Source of the DNA: an uncultured Prevotella sp. | Lineage (GTDB): Bacteria > Bacteroidota > Bacteroidia > Bacteroidales > Bacteroidaceae | DNA: 15,136 nt | NCBI GenBank assembly: GCA_937889855.1 | Contig: CALBYK010000383.1 | Location: 1 to 15,136 of the forward strand | Reading direction: 5' to 3' | Shown: positions 1 through 7,867 of the stretch, piece by piece | How positions within the stretch are numbered: the stretch's first letter is position 1 | How the letters are laid out: each line of letters opens with the position of its first letter | Made by a program: the position numbers and the translations under genes | Notes under the pieces: generated by a model | What the model was told of the DNA's origin: nothing | Databases searched by the model: none | What the model saw: the letters and a program-made list of their open reading frames with translations, nothing else

Positions 1-1
1 A

Positions 2-919
2 GTACACAAGAAATGCAACAGAAGCGTGCTCGGACGCGGACTCGACGACATCGAGGGAGGAAAGGGCCTGGACGCCCTCATCGACACAGGAGCCATCAGG
101 ACACAAGGCTCATCGACAATCAACGAGATTCCCCTCTCACAGATAGAGCCAAACCCCAACCAGCCGCGACGCGAATTCGACCAGGACGCATTGCAGGAAC
201 TTGCCGCAAGCATAAGGCAGATAGGCATCATACAGCCCATCACGCTGCGCCAAACCAGCGACGACCACTACCAGATTATAGCCGGAGAACGGCGCTGGCG
301 CGCCTCGCAGATTGCCGGGCTGTACGCCATACCTGCCTACATACGCACCATCAGCGACGAGAACATCATGGAGATGGCGCTCGTGGAGAACATACAGCGA
401 GAGGACCTCAACGCCATAGAGATAGCACTTGCCTACGAGCACCTGCTCGACGCAGAGGGTATGACCCAGGAGAAAGTGTCTGAACGGGTAGGCAAGAGCC
501 GCACGGCAATAACCAACTATCTCCGGCTGCTCCGACTGCCCGCACAAGTACAGATAGCGCTCCAGAAGAAACAGATAGACATGGGGCACGCACGCGCACT
601 GCTCGCCATCGACTCGCCGGCGCTACAGATAAAGCTCTTCAACGAGGTAGTGAAGCACGGCTACTCCGTGCGCAAGGTGGAGGAAATGGCACAGATGCTC
701 AAGAACGGCGACGACGTGGAGAGCGGCAAGAAGAAAATAATTGCCAAGGCAAAGCTGCCAGAAGAGTTTAATGTGCTCAAGAACAGCCTCGCCGACTTCC
801 TCAAGGCAAAGGTGCAGATGACATGCTCGCCAAAAGGCAAGGGCAAGATAACCATCCCCTTCGACAACGAGGAGGACCTGGAACGCATCATGAGCGTGTT
901 CGACAAACTGAAACAATAG
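2..919 (+). CDS. parB: Chromosome-partitioning protein ParB (5' end truncated by window)
   Basis: ParB binds centromere-like parS sites near the replication origin, spreads as a CTP-dependent clamp and works with the ParA ATPase in chromosome segregation. The frame is open from base 2 and reads VHKKCNRSVLGRGLD before the GTG at 26. This is the usual start of Bacteroidetes ParB, so the true start is probably just outside the window and the GTG at 26 is internal. Visible motifs are LGRGLD (N-terminal ParA-stimulating segment), IEPNPNQPRREFD and IIAGERRWRAS (the ParB/Srx box with the GERR CTP/clamp motif), ENIQREDLNAIEIA, then the helix-turn-helix around MTQEKVSERVGKSRTAITNYLRLL. The C-terminal part is the dimerisation region. 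parA is expected immediately upstream. The next gene starts 12 bases downstream, suggesting one operon. Identification is firm; only the start is missing. Confidence 0.96.
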   Translation, partial: VHKKCNRSVLGRGLDDIEGGKGLDALIDTGAIRTQGSSTINEIPLSQIEPNPNQPRREFDQDALQELAASIRQIGIIQPITLRQTSDDHYQIIAGERRWRASQIAGLYAIPAYIRTISDENIMEMALVENIQREDLNAIEIALAYEHLLDAEGMTQEKVSERVGKSRTAITNYLRLLRLPAQVQIALQKKQIDMGHARALLAIDSPALQIKLFNEVVKHGYSVRKVEEMAQMLKNGDDVESGKKKIIAKAKLPEEFNVLKNSLADFLKAKVQMTCSPKGKGKITIPFDNEEDLERIMSVFDKLKQ

Positions 920-931
920 GAACAAAAAACG

Positions 932-1654
932 GTGAAAAAAAACCTGTCACATATTTTGCAGACACTGGCTGTGACGGTGGGCATGACGCTCGCCGCCGGC
1001 AACGCCACAGCACACACGCACGCAACGGGCAACGGCACGGACATCCTTGCCGCCGACTCGACCCACGCACTGCTGCACCAGCAGGACACCATCAGGATGC
1101 TGGCCCGCACCGACAGTGTGAAGACAAGCAAGCGACGCGACTGGAGCACATGGCGCCCCAACCCCAAACGGGCCATGTGGCTCGCCATCGTACTGCCCGG
1201 GGCAGGACAGATATACAACCGCAAGTACTGGAAACTGCCCATCGTCTACGGAGGATTCGTGGGATGCGCCTACGCCATGAGGTGGAACAACCAGATGTAC
1301 AGAGACTATTCACAGGCCTACCTGGACATCATGGACGACGACCCCAACACGCAAAGCTACAACCAGTTTCTGCACCTCGGAGCCAAGATTGACGACTCCA
1401 ACCTGCAACGCTACCAAACGCTGTTCAAGAAGCGCAAGGACAAGTTCCGCAAATGGCGCGACCTAAGCTTCTTCTGCCTCGTAGGCGTTTACGCACTCAG
1501 CGTCATCGACGCGTATGTGGACGCGTCGCTGTCTGAATTCGACATATCCAAGGACCTCAGCCTGAGGGTTGAACCTACCATTATAAACAACGAACGCGAG
1601 CGAAACCCGATAAAGGCAAACAGCCTGGGCATGAGCTTCAGCCTGAATTTCTGA
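932..1654 (+). CDS. DUF5683 domain envelope protein
   Basis: This 240-aa protein of unknown function belongs to the Bacteroidetes DUF5683 family. It is recognised by the core WRPNPKRAMWLAIVLPGAGQ followed by IYNRKYWKLPIVYGG and NQMYRDYSQAY (about residues 70-130). The start is the GTG at 932, giving MKKNLSHILQTLAVTVGMTLAAG, a good signal peptide. A short hydrophobic stretch near FFCLVGVYALSVIDAYVD (about 183-200) and one in the DUF5683 core suggest a membrane-associated, periplasm-facing protein. It lies 12 bases after parB and 55 bases before the transglycosylase gene. Its position between a segregation gene and a cell-wall lytic enzyme fits an envelope or cell-cycle role, but that is inference. 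The Ser/Thr/His-rich stretch before the domain (residues 28-70) looks like a linker. Confidence 0.88.
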   Translation: MKKNLSHILQTLAVTVGMTLAAGNATAHTHATGNGTDILAADSTHALLHQQDTIRMLARTDSVKTSKRRDWSTWRPNPKRAMWLAIVLPGAGQIYNRKYWKLPIVYGGFVGCAYAMRWNNQMYRDYSQAYLDIMDDDPNTQSYNQFLHLGAKIDDSNLQRYQTLFKKRKDKFRKWRDLSFFCLVGVYALSVIDAYVDASLSEFDISKDLSLRVEPTIINNERERNPIKANSLGMSFSLNF

Positions 1655-1709
1655 CACCACGATAACGGAACGGATTAGAAAACAAGAAAGAGAAAAATAC
1701 AAAGAATTG

Positions 1710-3107
1710 ATGAAAAAGACATTAGTACTAATAGCCACAGCGATTCTTGGATTCACTACACCTGTCCTCGCGCAGAGCGACGACAACGAAACAGAAATCA
1801 CTGTGACAGACGCACAAGGCAAAAAGGAAATCATTGACTTGCCCGAAGCCATGACGAGCGACTACGACTCGCTACTCTCGGTTTACAACAGCAAGACCTA
1901 CTTAAAAGTCAACACCGAATGTAACATGCCCGACGTCAACCCAGTCTACGACAAGGAGGTATACAAGGAAAGACTCGCACGCATACCGTCGGTGATTGAG
2001 CTTCCATACAATGACGTGGTGCAGAAATTCATCGACCGCTACAGCGGACACCTGCGCCGCTCGGTGAGCATCATGCTCGGGGCGCAAAACTTCTACATGC
2101 CAACGTTTGAGGAGGCACTCGAAGCATACGGACTGCCACTCGAGCTGAAATATCTGCCGGTGATTGAGTCGGCACTCAACCCCAACGCCGTGTCAAGGGT
2201 GGGAGCCACCGGACTGTGGCAGTTCATGCTAACCACCGGCAAGCGCTACGGGCTGGAGGTAAACTCCCTCGTCGACGAGAGGCGCGACCCCGTGCGCGCA
2301 TCATATGCCGCAGCCCACTACCTGCGCGACCTCTACAAGATCTTCGGCGACTGGAACCTCGTCATCGCAGCCTACAACTGCGGACCCGAGACAATAAACA
2401 AGGCCATACACCGCTCCAACGGGGCTACCGACTACTGGCAAATCTATCCCTACCTGCCTAAGGAAACAAGAGGATACGTGCCGGCTTTCATAGCCGCCAA
2501 CTACATAATGACCTACTACTGCGACCACAACATATGCCCTATGCAGGCCGATCTGCCGTCAAAGACCGACACAGTAGTAGTAAACCGTGACGTGCATTTC
2601 GAGCAGGTGGCAAAGGTGCTTGGCATGGACTTCGACCAGGTGAAGCAGCTCAACCCGCAATACCGCCGCAACATAGTCAACGGCTCCACACGCCCGATGG
2701 CACTGCGGCTGCCTGCCACACTCGTCGGAAAATTCATCGACAACGAGGACTCCATATACGCCTACCGCCCGGACGAGCTGCTGTCAAAGCGCACCGAGGT
2801 GGAGGTGAACGAGGACATGCCAACCTACTCGCGCCGAAGCGTCAGCCAATCACGCAGCAGCGTTTCGTCATCCGGCAACAGCAAGGGAGGAAAGGCCAAG
2901 AACAGCAAGAATGGCCGAAAAGGAAAGAAAGGCAAGAAGGACAGGGCCAGCAGCAGAAGCAAGGGCGGACGCAACGTGACAATACGCAACGGCGACACTC
3001 TGTCCGAGATAGCAAAGCGGAACGGCACCACCGTCAAGAAACTCAAGAAGCTCAACGGCATCAGCGGAAGCAGCATACGTGCCGGAAAGAAGATTCGCAT
3101 CAAATAA
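1710..3107 (+). CDS. mltD: Lytic murein transglycosylase with LysM domain (MltD-like)
   Basis: This enzyme cleaves the MurNAc-GlcNAc bond of peptidoglycan, forming 1,6-anhydro-MurNAc ends in the periplasm. The ATG at 1710 gives MKKTLVLIATAILGFTTPVLAQ, a clear signal peptide; the TTG just before it is less likely. The SLT domain covers about residues 120-270. The catalytic Glu is Glu153 in LPVIESALNP, followed by GATGLWQFM, DERRDPVRASYAAAHYL and AYNCGPETINKAI. A weak LysM-like segment (about 291-337, VHFEQVAKVLGMDFDQVKQL) precedes a long Ser/Lys/Arg-rich linker (about 370-420). A good C-terminal LysM (about 422-465, VTIRNGDTLSEIAKRNGTTV) binds glycan. Length and order match the MltD family. 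It sits between the DUF5683 gene and rel. Confidence 0.95.
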   Translation: MKKTLVLIATAILGFTTPVLAQSDDNETEITVTDAQGKKEIIDLPEAMTSDYDSLLSVYNSKTYLKVNTECNMPDVNPVYDKEVYKERLARIPSVIELPYNDVVQKFIDRYSGHLRRSVSIMLGAQNFYMPTFEEALEAYGLPLELKYLPVIESALNPNAVSRVGATGLWQFMLTTGKRYGLEVNSLVDERRDPVRASYAAAHYLRDLYKIFGDWNLVIAAYNCGPETINKAIHRSNGATDYWQIYPYLPKETRGYVPAFIAANYIMTYYCDHNICPMQADLPSKTDTVVVNRDVHFEQVAKVLGMDFDQVKQLNPQYRRNIVNGSTRPMALRLPATLVGKFIDNEDSIYAYRPDELLSKRTEVEVNEDMPTYSRRSVSQSRSSVSSSGNSKGGKAKNSKNGRKGKKGKKDRASSRSKGGRNVTIRNGDTLSEIAKRNGTTVKKLKKLNGISGSSIRAGKKIRIK

Positions 3108-3115
3108 CATAAGAT

Positions 3116-3207
3116 TGTAATATAGGAATTATGATTAGTTTCTCAACAAAAGGACTGCCCACACAAAAGGGCATGTCCGAGAAAACTAATCATAATTTTT
3201 GGTTACA
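3116..3207. repeat. Long nested palindrome between transglycosylase and rel (terminator-like)
   Basis: Three nested inverted repeats are visible. The outer pair is TGTAA (3116-3120) with TTACA (3203-3207). The main arms at 3127-3144 and 3179-3197 match over 18 bases with one bulge. The inner arms GGACTGCCC (3152-3160) and GGGCATGTCC (3169-3178) have one bulge and a loop of ACACAAAA. The right arm runs into TTTTT, so it could act as a terminator for the upstream operon, but it is far longer than needed. It may instead be a REP- or MITE-like element. No target duplication is obvious. Its inner loop closely resembles the terminator at 14679-14735. Confidence 0.7.
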
Positions 3208-3252
3208 TGACAACCTAAACATAAACCATTTCACGAATAGGAGACCTGTATC

Positions 3253-5517
3253 ATGGACGACCAAAAACTGAAAGACCAACAGAGAGAGGCAGCCGATGAC
3301 AAGCTCATAGAGGGCGCCTTCAAGGAAGTTCTCGACATCTACCTTGCGTCAAGACACCGCAAGAAGGTGGACATAATAACCAAAGCCTTCAACTTCGCCC
3401 GACAGGCCCACAAAGGAGTGCGCCGCCTATCGGGAGAGCCATACATCATGCACCCCATCGCAGTGGCACGCATCGCAGTGGAGGAGATGGGACTCGGCTC
3501 AACGAGCATCTGCGCAGCACTGTTGCACGACGTCGTGGAGGACACCGACTACACGGTGGAGGACATCGAGAACATCTTCGGACCGAAAATAGCCCAGATT
3601 GTAGACGGACTGACAAAGATTTCGGGCGGCATCTTCGGCGACCAGGCCTCGGCACAGGCCGAGAACTTCAAGAAGCTCCTGCTTATGATGAGCGACGACA
3701 TACGCGTCATCCTCATCAAGATTTGCGACCGCCTGCACAACATGCGCACGCTACAGTCGCAACCTGCAAACAAACAGTACAAGATAGCCGGCGAGACACT
3801 CTACATCTACGCACCGCTCGCCAACCGGCTCGGACTAAACAAAATCAAGACTGAACTGGAGGACCTCTCTTTCCGATACGAGCACCCGGAAGAATACGCC
3901 TACATCAAAAACAAGCTTGCCGACACGCAGGCACAACGCGACTCAATATTCAACTCCTTCACGGCTCCAATAAAGGAGGCGCTCGACCGCATGGGCATAC
4001 AATACGAAATCAAGGCCCGCGTGAAAAGCCCCTACTCCATATGGAACAAGATGCAGAACAAGCATGTCACGTTCGAGGAAATATACGACATCCTTGCCGT
4101 ACGCATCATCTACACGCCGAAGGTGAGGGCTGAGGAGATTAACGAGTGCTTCAAGATTTACGTGGCAATCAGCCAGATATACAAGTCGCACCCCGACCGC
4201 CTGCGCGACTGGGTGAACCACCCCAAGACCAACGGCTACCAGGCACTGCACGTGACGCTGATGTCAAAGCAGGGAAAATGGATTGAGGTGCAGATACGCT
4301 CCGACCACATGGACGAGGTGGCTGAGCAAGGATTCGCCGCCCACTGGAAATACAAGGACGGAGCGTCTGCCGAAATAAACGACGACACCGAGCTCAACAA
4401 CTGGCTGTCTACAATCAAGGAGATTCTTGACGACCCGCAGCCTGACGCAATGGACTTCCTCGACACGGTGAAGCTCAACCTCTTCGCAAGCGAAATCTTC
4501 GTGTTCACGCCTAAGGGCGAGATAAAGACAATGCCTGCCGGATGCACGGCTCTCGACTTTGCCTTCCAGATACACACGTTCCTCGGCAGCCACTGCATAG
4601 GAGCCAAGGTCAACCACAAGCTGGTGCCACTGAGCCATAAGCTGCAAAGCGGCGACCAGGTTGAGATACTGTCGTCGAAGTCGCAGCACGTGCAGCAGTC
4701 ATGGATAAACTTCGTGTCTACAGCCAAAGCCAAAGGAAAGATTCTTGCCATCCTCAGACGCGAGAACCGCGAGATACAGAAGAAGGGCGAGCAGATTCTC
4801 GACGACTGGCTGCGCAAGAACGATATGGAGATGACCACGCCCGTCCTTACCAAGCTGTGCGAGTTTCATGAGATGCAGAAACCCGAAAGCCTGTTCCTCG
4901 CCATCGGCAAGCGAACCGTGCTGCTAGGCGACAAGGACCTTGACGAGCTGCGCGACAAAAAGACCGACTCGCCGGGAGGATGGAAGAAACTTGTCAACTT
5001 CTTCGGAAAGGGCGACAAGAAGGACGACAAGAAGACCGACTTCTTCACCGTGGACGACGGGTTCAACAAGAAGAAACCCGTATATGTCAACGAGGAGAAC
5101 ATATCCAAGTTCATATTCCCTACATGCTGCCACGCCATACCGGGCGACGACATACTCGGATACATAGACAACAAAAAACGCGTCGAGATACACCGCCGCG
5201 ACTGTGACGTGGCGTCCAAGCTGAAAGCCACCTTCGGCAAACGCATACTCGACGCAAAATGGGACATGCACAAGGTGATGTTCTTTGACGCCACCATAGA
5301 AATCAGAGGCATCGACCGCAAACGGATGTTGCACGATGTGTCGGAGGTGATATCCGACAAGCTTGACGTCAACATACACAAGATGACCATCGAAAGCAAC
5401 GAGGGCATCTTCGACGGACAAATCGAGATACGCGTGCACGACCGAAGCGAGGTGAAGGTCATCATGGACGAACTAAAGAAAGTGGAAGACATCAAGGAAG
5501 TGCTACAGATTCTGTAG
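3253..5517 (+). CDS. rel: Bifunctional (p)ppGpp synthetase/hydrolase (Rel/SpoT family)
   Basis: This 754-aa long RSH enzyme makes (p)ppGpp from GTP/GDP and ATP and hydrolyses it, driving the stringent response. The N-terminal HD hydrolase domain looks intact: RQAHKGVRRLSGEPYIMHP, then H92-D93 and E96-D97 in LLHDVVEDTDYT. The synthetase domain has RVKSPYSIWNKM, RLRD (316-319, a basic version of the RxKD signature of bifunctional enzymes), NGYQALHVTLM and EVQIRSDHMDEVAEQG. The TGS domain is at about 413-475 (SEIFVFTPKGEIKTMPAG). A Cys/His zinc-finger-like segment has C625-C626-H627 and HRRDC (647-651). The ACT domain is at about 675-754. Start is ATG 3253, with a GGAGA 8 bases upstream, a good Shine-Dalgarno for this phylum. 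It is probably both synthetase- and hydrolase-active. Confidence 0.97.
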   Translation: MDDQKLKDQQREAADDKLIEGAFKEVLDIYLASRHRKKVDIITKAFNFARQAHKGVRRLSGEPYIMHPIAVARIAVEEMGLGSTSICAALLHDVVEDTDYTVEDIENIFGPKIAQIVDGLTKISGGIFGDQASAQAENFKKLLLMMSDDIRVILIKICDRLHNMRTLQSQPANKQYKIAGETLYIYAPLANRLGLNKIKTELEDLSFRYEHPEEYAYIKNKLADTQAQRDSIFNSFTAPIKEALDRMGIQYEIKARVKSPYSIWNKMQNKHVTFEEIYDILAVRIIYTPKVRAEEINECFKIYVAISQIYKSHPDRLRDWVNHPKTNGYQALHVTLMSKQGKWIEVQIRSDHMDEVAEQGFAAHWKYKDGASAEINDDTELNNWLSTIKEILDDPQPDAMDFLDTVKLNLFASEIFVFTPKGEIKTMPAGCTALDFAFQIHTFLGSHCIGAKVNHKLVPLSHKLQSGDQVEILSSKSQHVQQSWINFVSTAKAKGKILAILRRENREIQKKGEQILDDWLRKNDMEMTTPVLTKLCEFHEMQKPESLFLAIGKRTVLLGDKDLDELRDKKTDSPGGWKKLVNFFGKGDKKDDKKTDFFTVDDGFNKKKPVYVNEENISKFIFPTCCHAIPGDDILGYIDNKKRVEIHRRDCDVASKLKATFGKRILDAKWDMHKVMFFDATIEIRGIDRKRMLHDVSEVISDKLDVNIHKMTIESNEGIFDGQIEIRVHDRSEVKVIMDELKKVEDIKEVLQIL

Positions 5518-5532
5518 CACTCCACTTTTTTT
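5499..5532 (+). terminator. Intrinsic terminator of rel, overlapping its stop codon
   Basis: A perfect 10-bp stem AGTGCTACAG (5499-5508) / CTGTAGCACT (5512-5521) with loop ATT is followed by CCAC and seven T (5526-5532). The rel stop codon TAG (5515-5517) lies inside the 3' arm, so the last codons of rel encode the hairpin. Confidence 0.88.
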
Positions 5533-5805
5533 GACGGAAAGTGACGCCTCGGGGGATATGACATAACATAATTCAGGAATTGATTCGTAAAGTTATCGCT
5601 CCAAATTCCTATTAGAATAACGAATAAAAGCATTGAAATATTATGTCAGACAGTTATTTTTATATTCTATAGATGGTATATACATCAATTTATAGAGAGC
5701 ATAAACCAATCTGTCTGACTATAGCATGTTATGCTCGTAAATATGAGCTTTACCATGTGGAACACAATGAAATCATAAGAAATACGAATAAGAACAAGGC
5801 GGACT
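5533..5805. other. AT-rich region without convincing gene, between rel and the attachment-site region
   Basis: No convincing gene is seen. There are small inverted repeats: GTCAGACAG (5645-5653) / CTGTCTGAC (5711-5719) and GAGCATAA (5697-5704) / TTATGCTC (5729-5736). A 63-codon open frame starting at 5673 runs into the repeat region at 5864, is AT-rich and resembles nothing I know. Base composition matches the mobile block rather than rel, so this may be what is left of an older insertion. Confidence 0.5.
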
Positions 5806-5856
5806 TTGCCAACCAAAACAAATTAGCAGCAAATTATGTTGGCAAAATGTTGGCAA
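5806..5856. repeat. GTTGGCAA repeat cluster (probable old integrase arm sites)
   Basis: Two direct copies of GTTGGCAA (5838-5845 and 5849-5856, spaced 11 bp) follow one inverted copy, TTGCCAAC (5806-5813). The layout (two direct repeats, 14 bases, a terminator hairpin, 6 bases, the attachment core) closely copies the right end of the intact element at 12406-12498, which uses CAGTAGCAA instead. Confidence 0.65.
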
Positions 5857-5870
5857 TTTTATAAAAGTAA

Positions 5871-5906
5871 AAATCCTAACCGCTTATTATCAAGCAGTTA
5901 GGATTT
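5871..5906 (-). terminator. Terminator hairpin next to attL, reading leftward
   Basis: Arms 5871-5885 and 5892-5906 pair over 15 positions with a single C-A mismatch (11th pair) and loop ATTATC. On the minus strand the hairpin is followed by a U-rich tail (TTTTTACTTTT). It stands where the terminator of the tRNA-Leu gene would be if the element were removed. It may be the native tRNA terminator or one brought by an earlier element. Confidence 0.75.
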
Positions 5907-5912
5907 CCTTAG

Positions 5913-5927
5913 GTGCGCCTGATAGGA
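5913..5927. other. attL: left attachment site, displaced tRNA-Leu 3' end
   Basis: GTGCGCCTGATAGGA is identical to 12484-12498. It corresponds to the 3' strand of the T-stem, the 3' acceptor strand and the discriminator base of tRNA-Leu (read on the minus strand). The match ends at 5927, where the sequence continues AACAC rather than into the tRNA. Confidence 0.88.
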
Positions 5928-6050
5928 ACACAATATGCAAAATTAAATGAAAAAGCCTAAAATCGAAATTAAATATAACTACCTGAAAATCAATATTTGT
6001 TAGTTACTTATACATAACATTTCATTATATCGAATTTTATCTTATTAGGT

Positions 6051-6093
6051 TAAACAGTAGCAAAAACAGTAGCAAAAGTAAAAATTGCTACTG
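6051..6093. repeat. CAGTAGCAA repeats, left end (integrase arm sites / operator)
   Basis: Two direct copies of CAGTAGCAA (6055-6063 and 6067-6075) and one inverted copy, TTGCTACTG (6085-6093), form a perfect 9-bp inverted repeat with 9 bases between. The stretch 6051-6075 (25 bp) is identical to 12402-12426 at the other end. They fit integrase arm-type sites. The inverted copy ends 5 bases before the -33 element of the int promoter, so binding could also repress int. Confidence 0.75.
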
Positions 6094-6098
6094 CAATA

Positions 6099-6130
6099 TT
6101 TGGCAGTCTGAAATAAAAGTCTTATCTTTG
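6099..6130 (+). promoter_or_regulatory. Bacteroidetes-type promoter of the integrase gene
   Basis: TTTG (6099-6102), 20 bases, TATCTTTG (6123-6130) matches the TTTG / TAnnTTTG consensus. The predicted start of transcription is about 6136, leaving a leader of about 22 bases before the ATG at 6158. Confidence 0.75.
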
Positions 6131-6157
6131 CAGCGTTCAATTAAAATTATATAAGTT

Positions 6158-7524
6158 ATGGCAACAATTTACAAACGTTTATCTGCAAAGGTGCAAGCCG
6201 ATACTAATTTGTCGGAAGTACTGATTAGCCTGAAAAATGGCAATGATTATTTTGTGCGTTCAAAGTCAGGTATCTTTGTTACACCTGATAATTTCCGTAA
6301 TGGGGAGATAGTAGTGAATAGGCGCAAAGTGGGAAACGATGTGCAGTACCACGAAGAGCAATTAAAGAAGATGAATGAACTTTGCGCCTACATTATGGGC
6401 AAAGTGTCAGACACTCCCAAGGAGCAAATAAACTCTGTTTGGTTTAAGGAGGTGGTGGATAGATTCAACCACCCCGAAAAATACGCTCCAAAGGTTGAGG
6501 CTAAAAAAACTTTCTACGATTTGGCTGAGGAATATTTGGCAAAGAAAGAATTTTCCTACGACCACACAAAAGCCATTCGTGTTCTTGTTCGTGATGTGGC
6601 ACGTTATGAGGGATTCAGAAGAGCCACAGAAGATAAAACCTTTGTTTTCGATGTGGATAAAGTAACACGTGCCGACATAGAGGATTTTTTGGACTACCTG
6701 AGAAATGAGAAAAGTTTGTCCGAGGAATACCCTAAAATCTTTCAGAAGCTACTTAAAAGTTACCCAATTGGAGTAAAGAGAGGGCAATGTAAGTTAGTGG
6801 TTAGGGGCGATAATACGCTTGTTAAACTCACCAAGAAACTAAAGGCTTTCTTTGTGTGGCTTTATGAAACCGACAAAACAAAGAATAGACCATTTGACGG
6901 AATAAAGATAGGAAGTGAAAAGTTTGGCACTCCCTATTATATCACCATAGAGGAAAGAAACGCTATTGCTGATTTCGATTTCTCAGGCTCTAAAAGTTTG
7001 GAGGTGCAAAGAGATATATTTTATTCCAATGCTTTGTAGGTTGTCGTGTGGGCGACCTGATAAAGCTAACAGAGGACAATATAATTAACGGTGTGTTAGT
7101 TTACGCTCCACACAAAACAAAAGATGAGGGCGACCAAACTTTGCAAGCACGTGTGCCATTACACCCTAAAGCGGTGGAACTGATAGAGAAATATAAAGGG
7201 CTTGTTCCAGATGGTCGTTTGTTTCCATTCATTACCCCACAGAAGTACAATGAAGCCATAAAGACAATATTTACAAAGGTGGGGATAACTCGCAATGTGG
7301 TAGTAAGAAACCCAAAGTCAGGGGAGAACGAGATAAAGCCGATTAATGAAATAGCAAGTAGCCATTTGGCAAGACGTACCTTTGTGGGCAATGCTTACTT
7401 TAAGGTGAGCGACCCAAATATAATTGGCAAGATGAGCGGACACGTTGAGGGGTCGAAAGCCTTTTCACGTTACCGTAAAATCGAGGATTCCACTTTGCAA
7501 GATGTTATTAACCAATTAGGATAA
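6158..7524 (+). pseudogene. int: Tyrosine recombinase (integrase), interrupted by a 1-base frameshift
   Basis: It would catalyse integration at the tRNA-Leu site. Frame 1 (6158-7039) has the N-terminal arm-binding domain (MATIYKRLSAKVQADTNLS), the SAM-like core-binding domain and the start of the catalytic domain, then hits TAG at 7037. The reading continues one frame back: IFLFQCFVGCRVGDLIKLT. This needs one extra T in the run of four T at 7019-7022. The catalytic Arg (CGT 7045-7047) lies just after the break. Downstream are the conserved Lys region (HKTKDEG), HLARR (His 7363-7365, Arg 7372-7374), SGH and Tyr 7471-7473 in SRYRK, so the full R-K-H-R-H-Y set is present but split. The rest shows no decay, so the lesion is recent or a sequencing error in a homopolymer. 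No classical slippery heptamer is seen. Confidence 0.9.
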
Positions 7525-7535
7525 AGGAGGGCTTT

Positions 7536-7853
7536 ATGTTGGATATTATAAAGGTGGATGGAGAGGCAGCTTTCCAACTCCTGAAAGAAAATGGCTTTAA
7601 GGGTGCTCCTGATAAGACTGCAAACGGTGGGCTTGTTGTGGTGGGCAATGGGGCTAATATCACAATAAGCCTCAATAATAGTGTGATAGGTAATAATAAT
7701 GGGTCTAACATTATAAACTCAGGTGTAAACAGTGGCGACACCATTAACCGTTTGCTTTCTATCATAGAGGCGCAAAGTCAGCAGATAACACGGCTAACGG
7801 CACAATTAACGGAACTCCTGAGCCAAGGAATAGTAACAAGTACCAAGAACTAA
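7536..7853 (+). CDS. Small Asn/Gly-rich coiled-coil protein, repressor-tail-like
   Basis: I do not recognise a named family for this 105-aa protein. Residues 1-28 (MLDIIKVDGEAAFQLLKENG) are helical. Residues 30-65 are rich in Asn, Gly and Val/Ile (GLVVVGNGANITISLNNSVI), like a short beta-solenoid. Residues 67-97 (INRLLSIIEAQSQQITRLTA) form a heptad coiled coil. The last two parts resemble the C-terminal oligomerisation tail of many Bacteroidetes phage-type HTH repressors, but no helix-turn-helix is seen. It has an unusually strong Shine-Dalgarno for this phylum, AAAGGAGG (7523-7530), 5 bases before the ATG. It starts 11 bases after int, so it is co-transcribed. A role as regulator or antirepressor is a guess. 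Confidence 0.8.
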   Translation: MLDIIKVDGEAAFQLLKENGFKGAPDKTANGGLVVVGNGANITISLNNSVIGNNNGSNIINSGVNSGDTINRLLSIIEAQSQQITRLTAQLTELLSQGIVTSTKN

Positions 7854-7867
7854 TAAAGGGCTGAGAT

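Noticed and set aside
5540..5560. GTGACGCCTCGGGG as a third attachment core left of the relic
   Set aside because: It matches GTGCGCCTGATAGG only loosely, with gaps. No good third core copy was found between rel and 5800.
4236..5633. Long minus-strand open frames opposite rel (205 and 255 codons)
   Set aside because: They are shadow frames of a firmly identified gene, made by its GC-rich codon use. Their translations are low-complexity and match nothing.
5645..5719. GTCAGACAG inverted repeat as insertion-sequence ends
   Set aside because: The arms are only 9 bp around 57 bases of AT-rich DNA, with no transposase and no target duplication.
5673..5864. 63-codon open frame as a gene
   Set aside because: It is AT-rich with no recognisable family and no good ribosome site, and it runs into the GTTGGCAA repeats. 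It is probably chance or a remnant.
7010..7048. Programmed -1 frameshift in the integrase
   Set aside because: The shift needed is -1, but the zero-frame sequence ATA TTT TAT is not an X XXY YYZ slippery heptamer and no clear stimulatory stem is seen. A lost T in a T-run is simpler.
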